From the NCBI RefSeq assembly GCF_004118325.1, contig NZ_RDFA01000008.1:62001-126000 (forward strand): a stretch of 64,000 bases of DNA, given 5' to 3'. The position numbers were made by a program, and so were the translations under genes. Positions 1 to 8,363 of the stretch are shown here, in pieces. Position 1 is the first letter of the stretch. Every line of letters begins with the position of its first letter. The notes under the pieces are model-generated. The model had not been told where the DNA came from, did no database searches, and saw only the letters and a list, made by a program, of their open reading frames with translations. The DNA comes from Halorientalis pallida. GTDB lineage: Archaea > Halobacteriota > Halobacteria > Halobacteriales > Haloarculaceae.

Positions 1-58
1 GGCGGTGGACACGATTCACGGCCGGGCGAGCGAACTGAAGGACGCGGTACAGCTATAA
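1..58 (+). CDS. rpoD: RNA polymerase subunit D (Rpo3), C-terminal end only
   Basis: The window opens inside a gene whose last 18 codons, in frame 2, read AVDTIHGRASELKDAVQL before a TAA at 56-58. This matches the C-terminus expected for archaeal RpoD, the alpha-like assembly subunit of RNA polymerase. The call rests mostly on context: in haloarchaea rpoD is followed by tRNA-Leu, rpl18e, rpl13, rps9, rpoN, rpoK, eno and rps2, exactly the order seen here. The rest of the gene lies outside the window. Confidence 0.8.
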   Translation, partial: AVDTIHGRASELKDAVQL

Positions 59-175
59 TGAACGACACTGCCCCAGCACACCGACATGACGCCTCCCGTC
101 CCCTGAAGAGCGGCCGGGCCGACCGGTGGGCAATCGAAAGCGGTTTGAAGGGGCAGTCGGAACTGACACATGCGC

Positions 176-260
176 GCAGGGATAGCCAAGTCAGGCCAAC
201 GGCGCAGCGTTCAGGGCGCTGTCCCGTAGGGGTCCGCAGGTTCAAATCCTGCTCCCTGCA
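176..260 (+). tRNA. tRNA-Leu (anticodon CAG)
   Basis: An 85-base cloverleaf can be drawn. The acceptor stem is GCAGGGA (176-182) with TCCCTGC (253-259), and A260 is the discriminator base. The anticodon stem CAGCG/CGCTG encloses the loop TTCAGGG, with anticodon CAG at 212-214, reading CUG leucine codons. A long variable arm (GTCCCGTAGGGGTC region) is typical of tRNA-Leu, and the T arm carries GGTTCAAATCC. CCA is not encoded and no intron is visible. It sits between rpoD and rpl18e, as known in other haloarchaea. Confidence 0.95.
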
Positions 261-325
261 TTGTTCGGCTCGTCACGACCGACGAGTCGTAAAAGCGAGC
301 AGACACACTTCTTCGGAGGTAGGAT

Positions 326-676
326 ATGAGTAAGACGAACCCGAGACTCAGTAGTCTCATCGCCGACCTGAAGTCGACCGCCCGGAACTCGGGCGGCGAG
401 GTCTGGGGCGACGTGGCCGACCGGCTGGAGAAGCCGCGAAGCACGCACGCCGAAGTCAACCTGGGCCGCATCGAGCGGTACGCCCAGGAAGACGAGACAG
501 TGATCGTGCCCGGGAAGGTCCTGGGCAGCGGCGTCCTGCAGAAGGACGTCACGGTCGCCGCCGTTGACTTTTCCGGCACGGCCGAGACCAAGATCGACCA
601 GGTAGGCGAGAGCATCACGCTAGAACAGGCACTCGAACGCAACCCCGAGGGCGGCGACGTACGGGTGATTCGATGA
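326..676 (+). CDS. rpl18e: 50S ribosomal protein L18e
   Basis: This encodes 116 residues of ribosomal protein L18e, a large-subunit protein of the universal L15/L18e fold. The start ATG is preceded by GGAGGT at 315-320, a good Shine-Dalgarno six bases upstream, which fixes the start. The protein begins [19 protein letters not shown] and has the expected length for the archaeal family. It is the first protein gene after tRNA-Leu, and its stop overlaps the start of rpl13 by four bases (ATGA), so the two are translationally coupled in one operon. Confidence 0.96.
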   Translation: MSKTNPRLSSLIADLKSTARNSGGEVWGDVADRLEKPRSTHAEVNLGRIERYAQEDETVIVPGKVLGSGVLQKDVTVAAVDFSGTAETKIDQVGESITLEQALERNPEGGDVRVIR

Positions 677-1110
677 GTATCGCAGAATTCGACGCGGACG
701 TCGTCGTCGAGGCACGTGACTGCATCCTCGGTCGGGTCGCCAGCGAGGTGGCCCAGCGCGCGCTCGACGGTGAGCGCGTGGCCGTGATCAACGCCGAACA
801 GGCAGTCATCACTGGCAACGCCGAGGACACGATGGAGACGTACCGGAAGCGACGCGATCTGGGCTCGGACCGGGGGCCGTACTACCCGAAACAGCCCGAC
901 CGCATCTTCAAGCGCGCGATCCGCGGCATGCTGCCCTACAAGAAGGATCGCGGGCGCGAGGCATTCGAGAACGTCCGTGTCTACATCGGCAACCCCCACG
1001 ACGAGGACGCAGACGTCGTCGAGGGGACGTCGCTGGATCGGCTCTCGAACATCAACTTCGTCCAGCTGGGCGAGGTCAGCGAAGAACTCGGAGCGAACGT
1101 CACATGGTAA
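673..1110 (+). CDS. rpl13: 50S ribosomal protein L13
   Basis: A 145-residue archaeal/eukaryotic-type L13. The N-terminal half contains the family pattern for the first strand and helix ([16 protein letters not shown]-like, residues about 12-28), followed by the [20 protein letters not shown] region (about 74-94) diagnostic of L13 in archaea. It overlaps rpl18e at its start and rps9 at its end, so all three are probably translated from one message. L13 is an early-assembly protein of the large subunit. Confidence 0.96.
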   Translation: MSIAEFDADVVVEARDCILGRVASEVAQRALDGERVAVINAEQAVITGNAEDTMETYRKRRDLGSDRGPYYPKQPDRIFKRAIRGMLPYKKDRGREAFENVRVYIGNPHDEDADVVEGTSLDRLSNINFVQLGEVSEELGANVTW

Positions 1111-1502
1111 CTAACACGTCAGGCAAGAAGAAGACGGCCATCGCACGCGCGACGGTCACCGACGGCGAGGGTCGGGTTCGGGTGAACTCCCAGCCCGTCG
1201 AACTCGTCGAGCCGGAGCTGTCGCGGCTGAAGATGCTGGAACCGTTCCGGATCGCCGACGACGACCTGCGCGACGACGTGGACATCGACGTGCAGGTCGA
1301 GGGCGGCGGGACCTCCGGACAGGCGGACGCAGTCCGGACCGCCATCGCGCGCGGGCTCGTCCAGTTCCACAACGACGCGGAACTGCGGGACGCTTACATG
1401 GAGTTCGACCGGTCGCTGCTGGTCAACGACGTGCGCCAGACCGAACCCAAGAAGTGGGGCGGCCCGGGCGCTCGGGCGCGCTACCAGAAGTCCTACCGCT
1501 GA
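1104..1502 (+). CDS. rps9: 30S ribosomal protein S9
   Basis: A 132-residue S9, a small-subunit head protein whose C-terminal tail reaches the P-site tRNA. The N-terminus starts [18 protein letters not shown], and the C-terminal tail ends in the strongly basic [11 protein letters not shown], the family hallmark. The reading frame overlaps the end of rpl13 by seven bases. The gene is flanked by L13 and RpoN, the conserved haloarchaeal order. Confidence 0.97.
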   Translation: MVTNTSGKKKTAIARATVTDGEGRVRVNSQPVELVEPELSRLKMLEPFRIADDDLRDDVDIDVQVEGGGTSGQADAVRTAIARGLVQFHNDAELRDAYMEFDRSLLVNDVRQTEPKKWGGPGARARYQKSYR

Positions 1503-1514
1503 GGTGATTCAAGT

Positions 1515-1706
1515 ATGATGGTACCGGTCCGGTGTTTCACCTGTGGTAACGTCGTCGGCGAACACTGGGAGGAGTTCAAGGCCCGCACCCAGGACGGCGA
1601 GGACCCCGAGATGGTCCTCGACGAGCTGGGCGTGGAGCGACACTGCTGTCGCCGCATGCTCGTCTCACACAAGGACCTCGTCGACATCGTGGCACCGTAT
1701 CAGTGA
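1515..1706 (+). CDS. rpoN: RNA polymerase subunit N (Rpo10)
   Basis: A 63-residue zinc-binding subunit of archaeal RNA polymerase, equivalent to Rpb10. It shows the CFTCGNV motif (residues 7-13) near the N-terminus and the paired cysteines CC at about residues 44-45, which together make the atypical CX2C...CC zinc site of the family. Start: the second codon is also ATG, and the first is 12 bases after the rps9 stop behind a GAGGTGA element. It lies between rps9 and rpoK. Confidence 0.96.
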   Translation: MMVPVRCFTCGNVVGEHWEEFKARTQDGEDPEMVLDELGVERHCCRRMLVSHKDLVDIVAPYQ

Positions 1707-1709
1707 CAC

Positions 1710-1886
1710 ATGGCAGGACAGGACAACAGATACGAGAAGGCACGCATCATCGGCGCGCGAGCGCTGCAGGTGGCCTACGGCGCACCGGTGCTCATCGACA
1801 CCGACCAGACCCAGCCGATCCTCATCGCGGCCGAGGAGTACGACGCTGGCGTCCTGCCGTTCACCGTCAGGCGGGGTGAACAGTGA
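1710..1886 (+). CDS. rpoK: RNA polymerase subunit K (Rpo6)
   Basis: A short gene of 58 codons, starting ATG three bases after the rpoN stop. It encodes [19 protein letters not shown]... and ends FTVRRGEQ. This is the conserved core of archaeal RpoK, the omega/Rpb6 equivalent that clamps the largest subunit: the [16 protein letters not shown] helix followed by a PILIAAEEY strand. The stop overlaps the GTG start of enolase (GTGA). It is small enough to be overlooked by length filters, but its position and sequence make it secure. Confidence 0.96.
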   Translation: MAGQDNRYEKARIIGARALQVAYGAPVLIDTDQTQPILIAAEEYDAGVLPFTVRRGEQ

Positions 1887-3085
1887 CGCTAATCGCCGAC
1901 GTGTCCCTCCGACGGATCCTCGACTCCCGCGGCAACGGGACGGTCGAGGCGGAGGTGACCACGGACTCGGGCGGCTTCGGCCGTGCGGCCGCACCGAGCG
2001 GCGCGTCCACGGGCGAGTACGAGGCCATCGAACTGGAGCCAGCGGAGGCCATCGCGAAGGCCCGAGAACTGGCCGTCCCGCGACTCGTCGGCGAAGTCTT
2101 CGCCGGCGACCAGCGCGGCGTCGACCAGGCGCTGCACGGTGCCGACGGCACGGACGACTTCTCGAAGATCGGGGCCAACAGCGCGGTCGCGATCAGCATG
2201 GCCGCGGCCAAGGCCGGTGCCGACACGCAGGGGATCCCCCTCTACCAGCATCTCGGCGGTGCGTTCCGGGGGCGGAACTTCCCGGTGCCGCTGGGCAACG
2301 TCGTCGGCGGCGGTGAACACGCCGCAGACGCGACCCACATCCAGGAGTTCCTGGCCGCGCCCGTCGGCGCGCCGAGCGTCGTGGACGCGGTGTTCGCCAA
2401 CGCGGCGGTCCACCAGGAAGTCCACGACATCCTGACCGGCCGCGACATCGCGGCCGGGAAGGGTGACGAGGGCGCGTGGGCACCGTCAGTGGACGACGCC
2501 GAGGCCTTCGAGATCGTCGCCGAGGCCACCGAACGCGTCGAAGACGAATTTGGGTTCGAGGTCCGGATGGGCCTGGACGTGGCCGGTGCCGAGCTGTACG
2601 ACGCCGACGAGGGTGTCTACAGCTACGGCGAGCGGACCCGCGATACGGCCGCACAGATCGACTACATCGCGGACCTCGTCGACGAGTACGACCTCGTCTA
2701 CGTCGAGGACCCGCTCGACGAGAACGATTACGAGGCGTTCGCCGACCTGACCGAGAGAGTCGGCGCGGAGACGCTAATCTGTGGCGACGACCTGTTCGTG
2801 ACCAACACGGACCGGCTCGCCGAGGGGATCGAGCAGGGTGCGGCCAACAGCATCCTGATCAAGCCCAACCAGATCGGCACGCTGACCGACGCCTTCGACG
2901 CCATCGAACTGGCCGTCGAGAACGGGTACGAGCCGGTCGTCTCCCACCGGAGCGGAGAGACCGAGGACGCGACGATCGCACACCTCGCCGTGGCGACCGA
3001 CGCGCCGTTCATCAAGACGGGCACGGTCGGCGGCGAGCGCACCGCGAAGCTGAACGAACTGATCAGAATCGAGGACAACGCATGA
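1883..3085 (+). CDS. eno: Enolase (phosphopyruvate hydratase)
   Basis: A 400-residue enolase that interconverts 2-phosphoglycerate and phosphoenolpyruvate in lower glycolysis and gluconeogenesis. Visible features: the N-terminal [14 protein letters not shown] strand, the mobile GASTGEYEA loop (about residues 40-48), the Mg-binding Asp/Glu positions in the barrel (VEDPLDEND region about 275; [10 protein letters not shown] about 298), and the signature [18 protein letters not shown] near residue 355. The start is GTG, overlapping the rpoK stop by four bases. Its stop overlaps the rps2 start, so it is embedded in the RNA polymerase/ribosomal operon, as in other haloarchaea. Confidence 0.97.
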   Translation: MTLIADVSLRRILDSRGNGTVEAEVTTDSGGFGRAAAPSGASTGEYEAIELEPAEAIAKARELAVPRLVGEVFAGDQRGVDQALHGADGTDDFSKIGANSAVAISMAAAKAGADTQGIPLYQHLGGAFRGRNFPVPLGNVVGGGEHAADATHIQEFLAAPVGAPSVVDAVFANAAVHQEVHDILTGRDIAAGKGDEGAWAPSVDDAEAFEIVAEATERVEDEFGFEVRMGLDVAGAELYDADEGVYSYGERTRDTAAQIDYIADLVDEYDLVYVEDPLDENDYEAFADLTERVGAETLICGDDLFVTNTDRLAEGIEQGAANSILIKPNQIGTLTDAFDAIELAVENGYEPVVSHRSGETEDATIAHLAVATDAPFIKTGTVGGERTAKLNELIRIEDNA

Positions 3086-3897
3086 GTGGAAACGAAGAAG
3101 AGGGTCTCGACGCCGCCGAGTCGGAGGTCGACCCGGAGCCGACCGGCGAGTCCGGTGCGGAGCCGGAGCCCGATCCCGACACGGACGTCGCCGAGGCCGA
3201 CGACGAGGAACAGACCCCCGACGCCGAGTCGGGTGAAGAGGAGGCGGCCGAGGAGGCCGCCGAAGCGGAAGCGGAAGAGGACCCGCGACTGGACGAGGAC
3301 GTCATGCCCGACGACGAGGCGGACCTCCTCATCCCGGTCGAGGACTACCTCGCGGCCGGTGTCCACATCGGGACCCAGCAGAAGACCAAGGACATGGAGC
3401 GGTTCATCCACCGCGTCCGGACCGACGGCCTGTACGTGCTGGACGTCTCGATGACCGACCAGCGCATCCGGACGGCCGCGGACTTCCTGGGCGATTACAA
3501 CCCCGAGCAGATCCTCGTGGCCTCCTCGCGCCAGTACGGTCGCTTCCCGGCGGAACAGTTCGCGGACGCCATCGGCGCTCGCGCACGCACCGGGCGGTTC
3601 ATCCCGGGCACACTCACGAACCCCGACTACGAGGGCTACATCGAGCCCGACGTCGTGGTCGTGACCGACCCCATCGGTGACTCCCAGGCCGTCAAGGAGG
3701 CCATCACCGTGGGCATCCCGGTCATCGCGATGTGTGACTCCAACAACCAGACGAGCAACGTCGACCTCGTGGTCCCGACGAACAACAAGGGTCGCAAGGC
3801 CCTGTCGGTCGTCTACTGGCTGCTGGCCAACGAGACGCTCGACCGCCGTGGTGCCGAACCGGCCTACGCGCTCGAGGACTTCGAGAGCGAACTCTGA
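3082..3897 (+). CDS. rps2: 30S ribosomal protein S2 with acidic N-terminal extension
   Basis: A 271-residue S2. The conserved body starts near residue 75 ([19 protein letters not shown]) and runs to the end, including [16 protein letters not shown] and the nucleotide-fold-like FIPGTLTNP segment. The first about 70 residues are almost entirely Asp, Glu, Ala, Ser and Pro. This extension is common in haloarchaeal S2 and fits a high-salt cytoplasm. ATG 3082 is chosen because it overlaps the enolase stop (ATGA); an upstream in-frame opening inside eno is not used. It is the last gene of the operon. Confidence 0.96.
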   Translation: MSGNEEEGLDAAESEVDPEPTGESGAEPEPDPDTDVAEADDEEQTPDAESGEEEAAEEAAEAEAEEDPRLDEDVMPDDEADLLIPVEDYLAAGVHIGTQQKTKDMERFIHRVRTDGLYVLDVSMTDQRIRTAADFLGDYNPEQILVASSRQYGRFPAEQFADAIGARARTGRFIPGTLTNPDYEGYIEPDVVVVTDPIGDSQAVKEAITVGIPVIAMCDSNNQTSNVDLVVPTNNKGRKALSVVYWLLANETLDRRGAEPAYALEDFESEL

Positions 3898-3915
3898 ATT
3901 CCGGCGCGACCGACG

Positions 3916-3934
3916 TTTCGTTTTAGCGATTTTC
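3916..3934 (+). terminator. T-rich region after rps2, possible terminator
   Basis: Three short T tracts (TTT, TTTT, TTTT) lie within 19 bases, 19-37 bases past the rps2 stop. Archaeal intrinsic termination relies on such U tracts rather than strong hairpins. The next gene on this strand has its own TATA-like box, which supports an operon end here. The remaining bases to 4090 show nothing else I can name. Confidence 0.35.
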
Positions 3935-4093
3935 GGACGACGAGTGTGCAGACCGTACACGCGAATCCAACACAGACCGACGGCGCGTACACACGACGGT
4001 GACGTACGCCGCCAGTTTCGATGCGAGCTACGTGCTCGGGTCGTGAGACGGCCACGGCCCGCGGTCGACACGCGTGGCGTCGAGACGCCCACA

Positions 4094-4100
4094 CTTTTTA
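4094..4100 (+). promoter_or_regulatory. TATA-like box for the membrane protein at 4123
   Basis: The T/A stretch CTTTTTA lies 23-29 bases before the ATG at 4123. This is the spacing expected for a haloarchaeal leaderless transcript. No Shine-Dalgarno sequence is present before that start. Confidence 0.5.
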
Positions 4101-4122
4101 CCACGGTACAAAACGAGAGAAT

Positions 4123-4542
4123 ATGTCTGAGCATTCACCGTCGTCCGATTTCTTCACGAGTATCGAGTTCATCGCGGGACTCAACTTCGTTCTGATGGGG
4201 TTCGTGATGTTTTTCTTCTTCGGCCCGTTCGGGAACGCGACGCTCGAACTGGCCAAGAAGGCGCTGGGACTGGCCGTCGTCTTCGGCGGTGTCGGGGTGA
4301 TCTGGTACAGCTACCAGACCGACAATTACCGAACCGTCGACGACGTCGACGAGGAGGCAAGCGACTCCGGGTCGGTGTTGAGCCGAATCAATTCCGGCGC
4401 AGTCTCCGCGTACGGTTTCATGCTGCTCGTCGCATTCATCCCGGTACTCGTCCCATCGGACGTGCCACTCAGCGCGCCGACGTACGTCTACCCCGTCGTC
4501 GGCTTCGTGGGTATGGCTCTCGTGTACCTCATCCGCAGGTGA
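4123..4542 (+). CDS. Conserved haloarchaeal membrane protein, four predicted helices
   Basis: A 139-residue integral membrane protein of unknown function. Hydrophobic stretches lie at about residues 16-36, 46-63, 94-110 and 118-136. They are separated by an acidic loop (DDVDEEASDSGS, about 73-84) that probably faces the cytoplasm. The start at 4123 is favoured over in-frame codons further upstream because a TATA-like box sits about 27 bases before it and the upstream residues are compositionally unlike a protein. Its only neighbours are the S2 operon upstream and another small membrane protein downstream. I do not recognise a named family. Confidence 0.75.
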   Translation: MSEHSPSSDFFTSIEFIAGLNFVLMGFVMFFFFGPFGNATLELAKKALGLAVVFGGVGVIWYSYQTDNYRTVDDVDEEASDSGSVLSRINSGAVSAYGFMLLVAFIPVLVPSDVPLSAPTYVYPVVGFVGMALVYLIRR

Positions 4543-4681
4543 GTCCGTCGCGAAGACGTGTGCCGGGCTGTCTCGGCGAGGGTTCCGAGAGCGGGACTTC
4601 GGTGACTTCCGTGGGACGGAGCCACCTGCTCGGCTCTGGACCCCCTCAAGACCTTTGGTTCACGCCGTCGAGGCCGGACGT

Positions 4682-5044
4682 ATGGCCGACGATTCGACGA
4701 TGAACGCCCTGATCGGTGGTGTCGTGACGATAGTGCTCTCCTTCACTGGCTTCTCGCCGATCCTCGGCGGAGCAGTCGCCGGGTACCTGAACCAGCGCGA
4801 CGGCGTGCGCGTGGGCACGCTGGCCGGCCTGATCGCACTCGTGCCGTTGATTTTGGGGCTGTTTTTCTTCGGTGGAGTCCTCGGACTGTTCTCGATCTTC
4901 GGCGGTCGCGGCGCGATGATGGCCGGGGGTATCGGGCTGATCATCACCCTGTTCGCGTTCGCGTTCGTGTCGGCCATCATCGTCGGCCTGTCGGCGCTGG
5001 GCGGGTACGTCGGGGAGTACCTCTACACCGAAGACGTGCTCTGA
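4682..5044 (+). CDS. Small membrane protein, DUF5518-like
   Basis: A 120-residue, glycine-rich membrane protein with three or four hydrophobic segments (about residues 8-34, 46-72, 78-112). The opening (MNALIGGVVTIVLSFTGFSP followed by a short GGAVAGYL segment) resembles the haloarchaeal DUF5518 family, whose function is unknown. ATG 4682 is chosen because an upstream alternative adds only a poor N-terminus. The gene stands alone between another membrane protein and mevalonate kinase, with a gap of about 40 bases to the latter. Confidence 0.7.
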   Translation: MADDSTMNALIGGVVTIVLSFTGFSPILGGAVAGYLNQRDGVRVGTLAGLIALVPLILGLFFFGGVLGLFSIFGGRGAMMAGGIGLIITLFAFAFVSAIIVGLSALGGYVGEYLYTEDVL

Positions 5045-5083
5045 ACCCGGTAGTTCCATTACCCGAGAGTGGAATGGGCGGAT

Positions 5084-6076
5084 ATGGTCGTTTCCAGCGC
5101 ACCGGGGAAGGTCTATCTCTTCGGGGAGCACGCGGTGGTGTACGGGGAACCGGCGGTGCCGTGCGCGATAGAGCGACGGGCGCGCGTCACCGTCGAGGAA
5201 CGCGACGACGGCGCGCTACGGGTCCACTCCACCGACCTCACGCTCGACGGGTTCACCGTGGAGTACGACGGCGCGGCGGACGCCTCGGCCGACGTGGACG
5301 TACCCGAGGCGCTGGTCGAGGCGGCCGTGGGCTACGTCGACGCGGCGGCCGAACAGGCCCGTGACGCCGCCGGGCGGCCCGACGCGGGCTTCGACATCAC
5401 CATCGAGAGCGAGATCCCGCTCGGCGCGGGACTGGGGTCCTCGGCGGCGGTGGTCGTGGCGGGCATCGACGCGGCGACCCGCGAGCTGGGCGTCGAACTG
5501 TCGTCCAGAGAGATCGCCGAGCGTGCCTACGAGGTCGAGTACGAGGTCCAGGACGGACAGGCCTCGCGGGCGGACACGTTCTGTTCCGCGGTCGGCGGCG
5601 CGGTCCGGATCGAGGGGGAGGACTGCCAGCCCATCCAGGACGTACCCACGCTCCCGTTCGTCATCGGGTACGACGGTGGGGCCGGGGACACAGGCGAACT
5701 CGTCGCAGGCGTTCGTCGACTCAAAGAGGAGTATCCCTTCGCGGCCGACACCGTCGAGACCATCGGCGATCTGGTCCGGCAGGGCGAGCGAGCGCTCGAA
5801 GCGGGTGACCTCGAAGAACTCGGTCGGTTGATGGACTTCAACCACGGGTTGCTGGAGGCGCTGGGCGTCTCCTCGCGGTCGCTGGACGAGATGGTGTGGG
5901 CCGCCCGGGAGTCCGATGCGCTGGGGGCGAAGCTGACTGGGGCCGGCGGTGGCGGCTGTATCGTCGTGCTGGACGAGACCGAGGAGGCGCGGACCGCACT
6001 GTCGTACACGCCGGGCTGTGCGGAGACGTTCCGGGCGGAACTTGACACCGACGGCGTGCGGGTGGACCAACGATGA
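5084..6076 (+). CDS. mvk: Mevalonate kinase
   Basis: A 330-residue GHMP-family kinase that phosphorylates mevalonate for isoprenoid (archaeal lipid) synthesis. Residues 5-15 hold SAPGKVYLFGEHAVVYG, the N-terminal substrate motif. Residues 112-122 hold PLGAGLGSSAA, the ATP-binding GHMP signature. Near residue 286 the C-terminal motif KLTGAGGGGC is present. ATG 5084 is preferred to the upstream in-frame GTG at 5069, because MVVSSAPGKVYLFGEH is the usual family start. It overlaps the next gene (ipk) by four bases, so two successive steps of the archaeal mevalonate pathway are co-translated. Confidence 0.96.
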   Translation: MVVSSAPGKVYLFGEHAVVYGEPAVPCAIERRARVTVEERDDGALRVHSTDLTLDGFTVEYDGAADASADVDVPEALVEAAVGYVDAAAEQARDAAGRPDAGFDITIESEIPLGAGLGSSAAVVVAGIDAATRELGVELSSREIAERAYEVEYEVQDGQASRADTFCSAVGGAVRIEGEDCQPIQDVPTLPFVIGYDGGAGDTGELVAGVRRLKEEYPFAADTVETIGDLVRQGERALEAGDLEELGRLMDFNHGLLEALGVSSRSLDEMVWAARESDALGAKLTGAGGGGCIVVLDETEEARTALSYTPGCAETFRAELDTDGVRVDQR

Positions 6077-6825
6077 CGGTCGTCGTCAAACTCGGCGGGA
6101 GCGTCGTCACCGAGAAAGACGAGCCCGAGACGCTCGACGGGGCGGCCATCGAGCGCGCGGCACGGGCGGTCGCCGCGGCCGATGAGGAAGTCGTGGTCGT
6201 CCACGGCGGCGGGAGCTTCGGCCACCACTACGCGACGCGCCACGGTGTCTCCCGGACCGACGGGACGACGGACCCGACGGCCGTGCGCGAGATTCACGGT
6301 GCGATGCAGCGACTGAACGACGCGATAGTCGAGGCACTCGCCGACGCGGGCGTCCCGGCGGTTCCGGTCCACCCGCTGTCGGCCGGCGTGCGGGACGCCG
6401 GCGGGGGACTCGAACTGCCGACCGGACAGGTCGAGACGATGCTCGAGGAGGGGTTCGTCCCGGTCTTGCACGGGGACGTTCTCGCCCACGCGGGAGCGGG
6501 CGCGACCATTGTCAGCGGCGACGAACTCGTCGTGGCGCTGGCGACCGGCCTCGACGCCGACAGCGTGGGGCTCTGCTCGGCAGTACCTGGTGTCCTCGAC
6601 GCCGAGGACGCGGTGATCGATCGAATCGACGCGTTCGAGGACGTGGCCGCGGTGCTAGGCGGGAGCGACGCCGCGGACGTGACCGGTGGGATGGCCGCGA
6701 AGGTCCGGACGCTGCTGGATCTGGGGACGCCGGCGTCGATCTTCGCGCTGGACGACCTCGACGCGTTCTTCGACGGCGAGCGACCGGGCACACTGGTGGC
6801 CGGGGGCGACCCCGACGAGTCCTAG
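6073..6825 (+). CDS. ipk: Isopentenyl phosphate kinase
   Basis: A 250-residue amino-acid-kinase-fold enzyme that converts isopentenyl phosphate to IPP, the last step of the alternative archaeal mevalonate route. It starts MTVVVKLGGSVVTEKD, the family ATP-binding opening. HGGGSFGHHYA follows at about residues 44-54, in which His51 corresponds to the histidine that distinguishes IPK from other amino acid kinases. A TGGMAAKVR segment lies near residue 206. It overlaps mvk by four bases. The gene is intact and of normal length. No type 2 IPP isomerase follows it here. Confidence 0.93.
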   Translation: MTVVVKLGGSVVTEKDEPETLDGAAIERAARAVAAADEEVVVVHGGGSFGHHYATRHGVSRTDGTTDPTAVREIHGAMQRLNDAIVEALADAGVPAVPVHPLSAGVRDAGGGLELPTGQVETMLEEGFVPVLHGDVLAHAGAGATIVSGDELVVALATGLDADSVGLCSAVPGVLDAEDAVIDRIDAFEDVAAVLGGSDAADVTGGMAAKVRTLLDLGTPASIFALDDLDAFFDGERPGTLVAGGDPDES

Positions 6826-6956
6826 CGAACGACGACCCCTCTCTTCGGTGATAGGCAGTCGAACCGGAGTGTAACTGGAGACCTGCCCACGGCGTGGCCT
6901 CGCGCCGCCCGAAACGTGGCGTACTCTTATTGGGGATTGTTACCAACAACAGCGAC

Positions 6957-8213
6957 ATGACAACTGTGAGAATCGTAGACGGGGCGAGATACGGCTTCAG
7001 GACGGTCGGTCTCGTCTTCGGTCTGCTGGTGGTCAGCGGCGCCCTGTTCGCCCTGGGGGGCCTGCTGGCGACCGGTGGCGAGCTGACGTTACGGGGACCG
7101 CTCCTGGCTGTCGGCCAGCCGGCGATGCTCGCCGCCGGCGGATTCTTCGGACTGGCCGGCGTCGTGGTCCTCTACGCCGGGACCGTCGGGCTGATTCACA
7201 AGCTGATCGCGGACAGCGTCACGGCCGGCGTCGAGAACGCCGAGTCGGCGGTCGCAACGCCGGAGTCGGCCGACTCCGAGACGACCGGGGAGTCGGAGTC
7301 CGACTCGGGGTCGATATTCGACCGCGAGAATCGGCCGGACACCGGTCCGATCGCGGCCGACTCGCCGACGGAGGCCGAACCCGCCGCGACCGAGCCCGAG
7401 CCGGCGGCCGAGACGACGGAGTCGGACGTCGGGACGGTCGAGCCGGATTCGGTGGACCTGGTCGACGAACCGACGAAAAAGCCCGGACAGACCCAGCCGT
7501 CGTCCGAACCGACCGCCGACGCCGCCGGGGACGACGTGGCCGATCCCGGGCCGGATTCGAAATCGACGGACGCCAGTGACGACTGGGACTCGACGGGGGA
7601 CAGCACTGCGACGACGCCCGTCGAGGAGGACGTGGACGACGACGAGGCGGTTGCGGATCCGGTCGCGGGATCGGACGAGGACCCGATCACGTCAGCTCCC
7701 GAGACTGGCGTGAAGGCGGGCGAGGACACGACCGCGGGCGAACCGGCCCCGGCGGACGGGGAGCCACCGACGCCGGAGGACATCGACCGGGCAGTCAGCG
7801 AGGCGACCGGGAGCGGCCTCGGTGACACACGGGCCGAGGACGAACCTGCCGGAGACGAGGCGACGGCGGAAGCCGCGGAGGACGTGCCGGACGAACCCGC
7901 CACAGACGAGAGGCTGGAGGGGGACGACGCGGTGCCGTCGGCGGACGACCGTGGTGAGTCCACAGCGGGCGACACCGAGGTCGAGGACACGTTCACCGCG
8001 CCCGAGAACGATTCGGACGTGGACGAGGATCCCTCGGAGATGGCGAAAGCCGACGTGATCGACCGTGCGTTCGAGCAGGAAGCGGAAGAGGACCTCGACG
8101 AGGATGGGCACACGATCATCGACGACGCCATCGAGGAGGGCGAGGTCGAGGACGCCACCGACGAGCCGGGCGACTGGGAGCCGCTCGACGAGAGCGACCT
8201 CAAGGACGACTGA
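6957..8213 (+). CDS. Membrane-anchored protein with a very long acidic tail
   Basis: A 418-residue protein of unknown function. Two hydrophobic helices occupy about residues 15-40 and 48-82. The remaining about 330 residues are low-complexity and strongly acidic (runs of Asp, Glu, Ser, Thr, Ala, Pro) with no recognisable domain until a slightly more ordered end (about 365-418), which begins EMAKADVIDRAFEQEAEEDL. The tail probably faces the cytoplasm. A weak TATA-like ACTCTTAT at 6923-6930 lies about 27 bases before ATG 6957, so the transcript may be leaderless. An upstream in-frame ATG at 6894 exists but lies before this promoter. The following 150 bases to the next gene's end (8214-8363) show nothing clear. 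Confidence 0.7.
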   Translation: MTTVRIVDGARYGFRTVGLVFGLLVVSGALFALGGLLATGGELTLRGPLLAVGQPAMLAAGGFFGLAGVVVLYAGTVGLIHKLIADSVTAGVENAESAVATPESADSETTGESESDSGSIFDRENRPDTGPIAADSPTEAEPAATEPEPAAETTESDVGTVEPDSVDLVDEPTKKPGQTQPSSEPTADAAGDDVADPGPDSKSTDASDDWDSTGDSTATTPVEEDVDDDEAVADPVAGSDEDPITSAPETGVKAGEDTTAGEPAPADGEPPTPEDIDRAVSEATGSGLGDTRAEDEPAGDEATAEAAEDVPDEPATDERLEGDDAVPSADDRGESTAGDTEVEDTFTAPENDSDVDEDPSEMAKADVIDRAFEQEAEEDLDEDGHTIIDDAIEEGEVEDATDEPGDWEPLDESDLKDD

Positions 8214-8363
8214 ACTGCACCGTCGCAGTGTTTCGGTGGCAGAAACGATCCCGGCCTCTGGACGGCGTCACGTTTCAGGCACCGTCCAGTGGGCGAAGCT
8301 GGCGTGGCCGTGTCCTGTCCCTGTGGGGCGGAGGCGCGGTCGGTGCCACCCTCCGGGTGTTCT

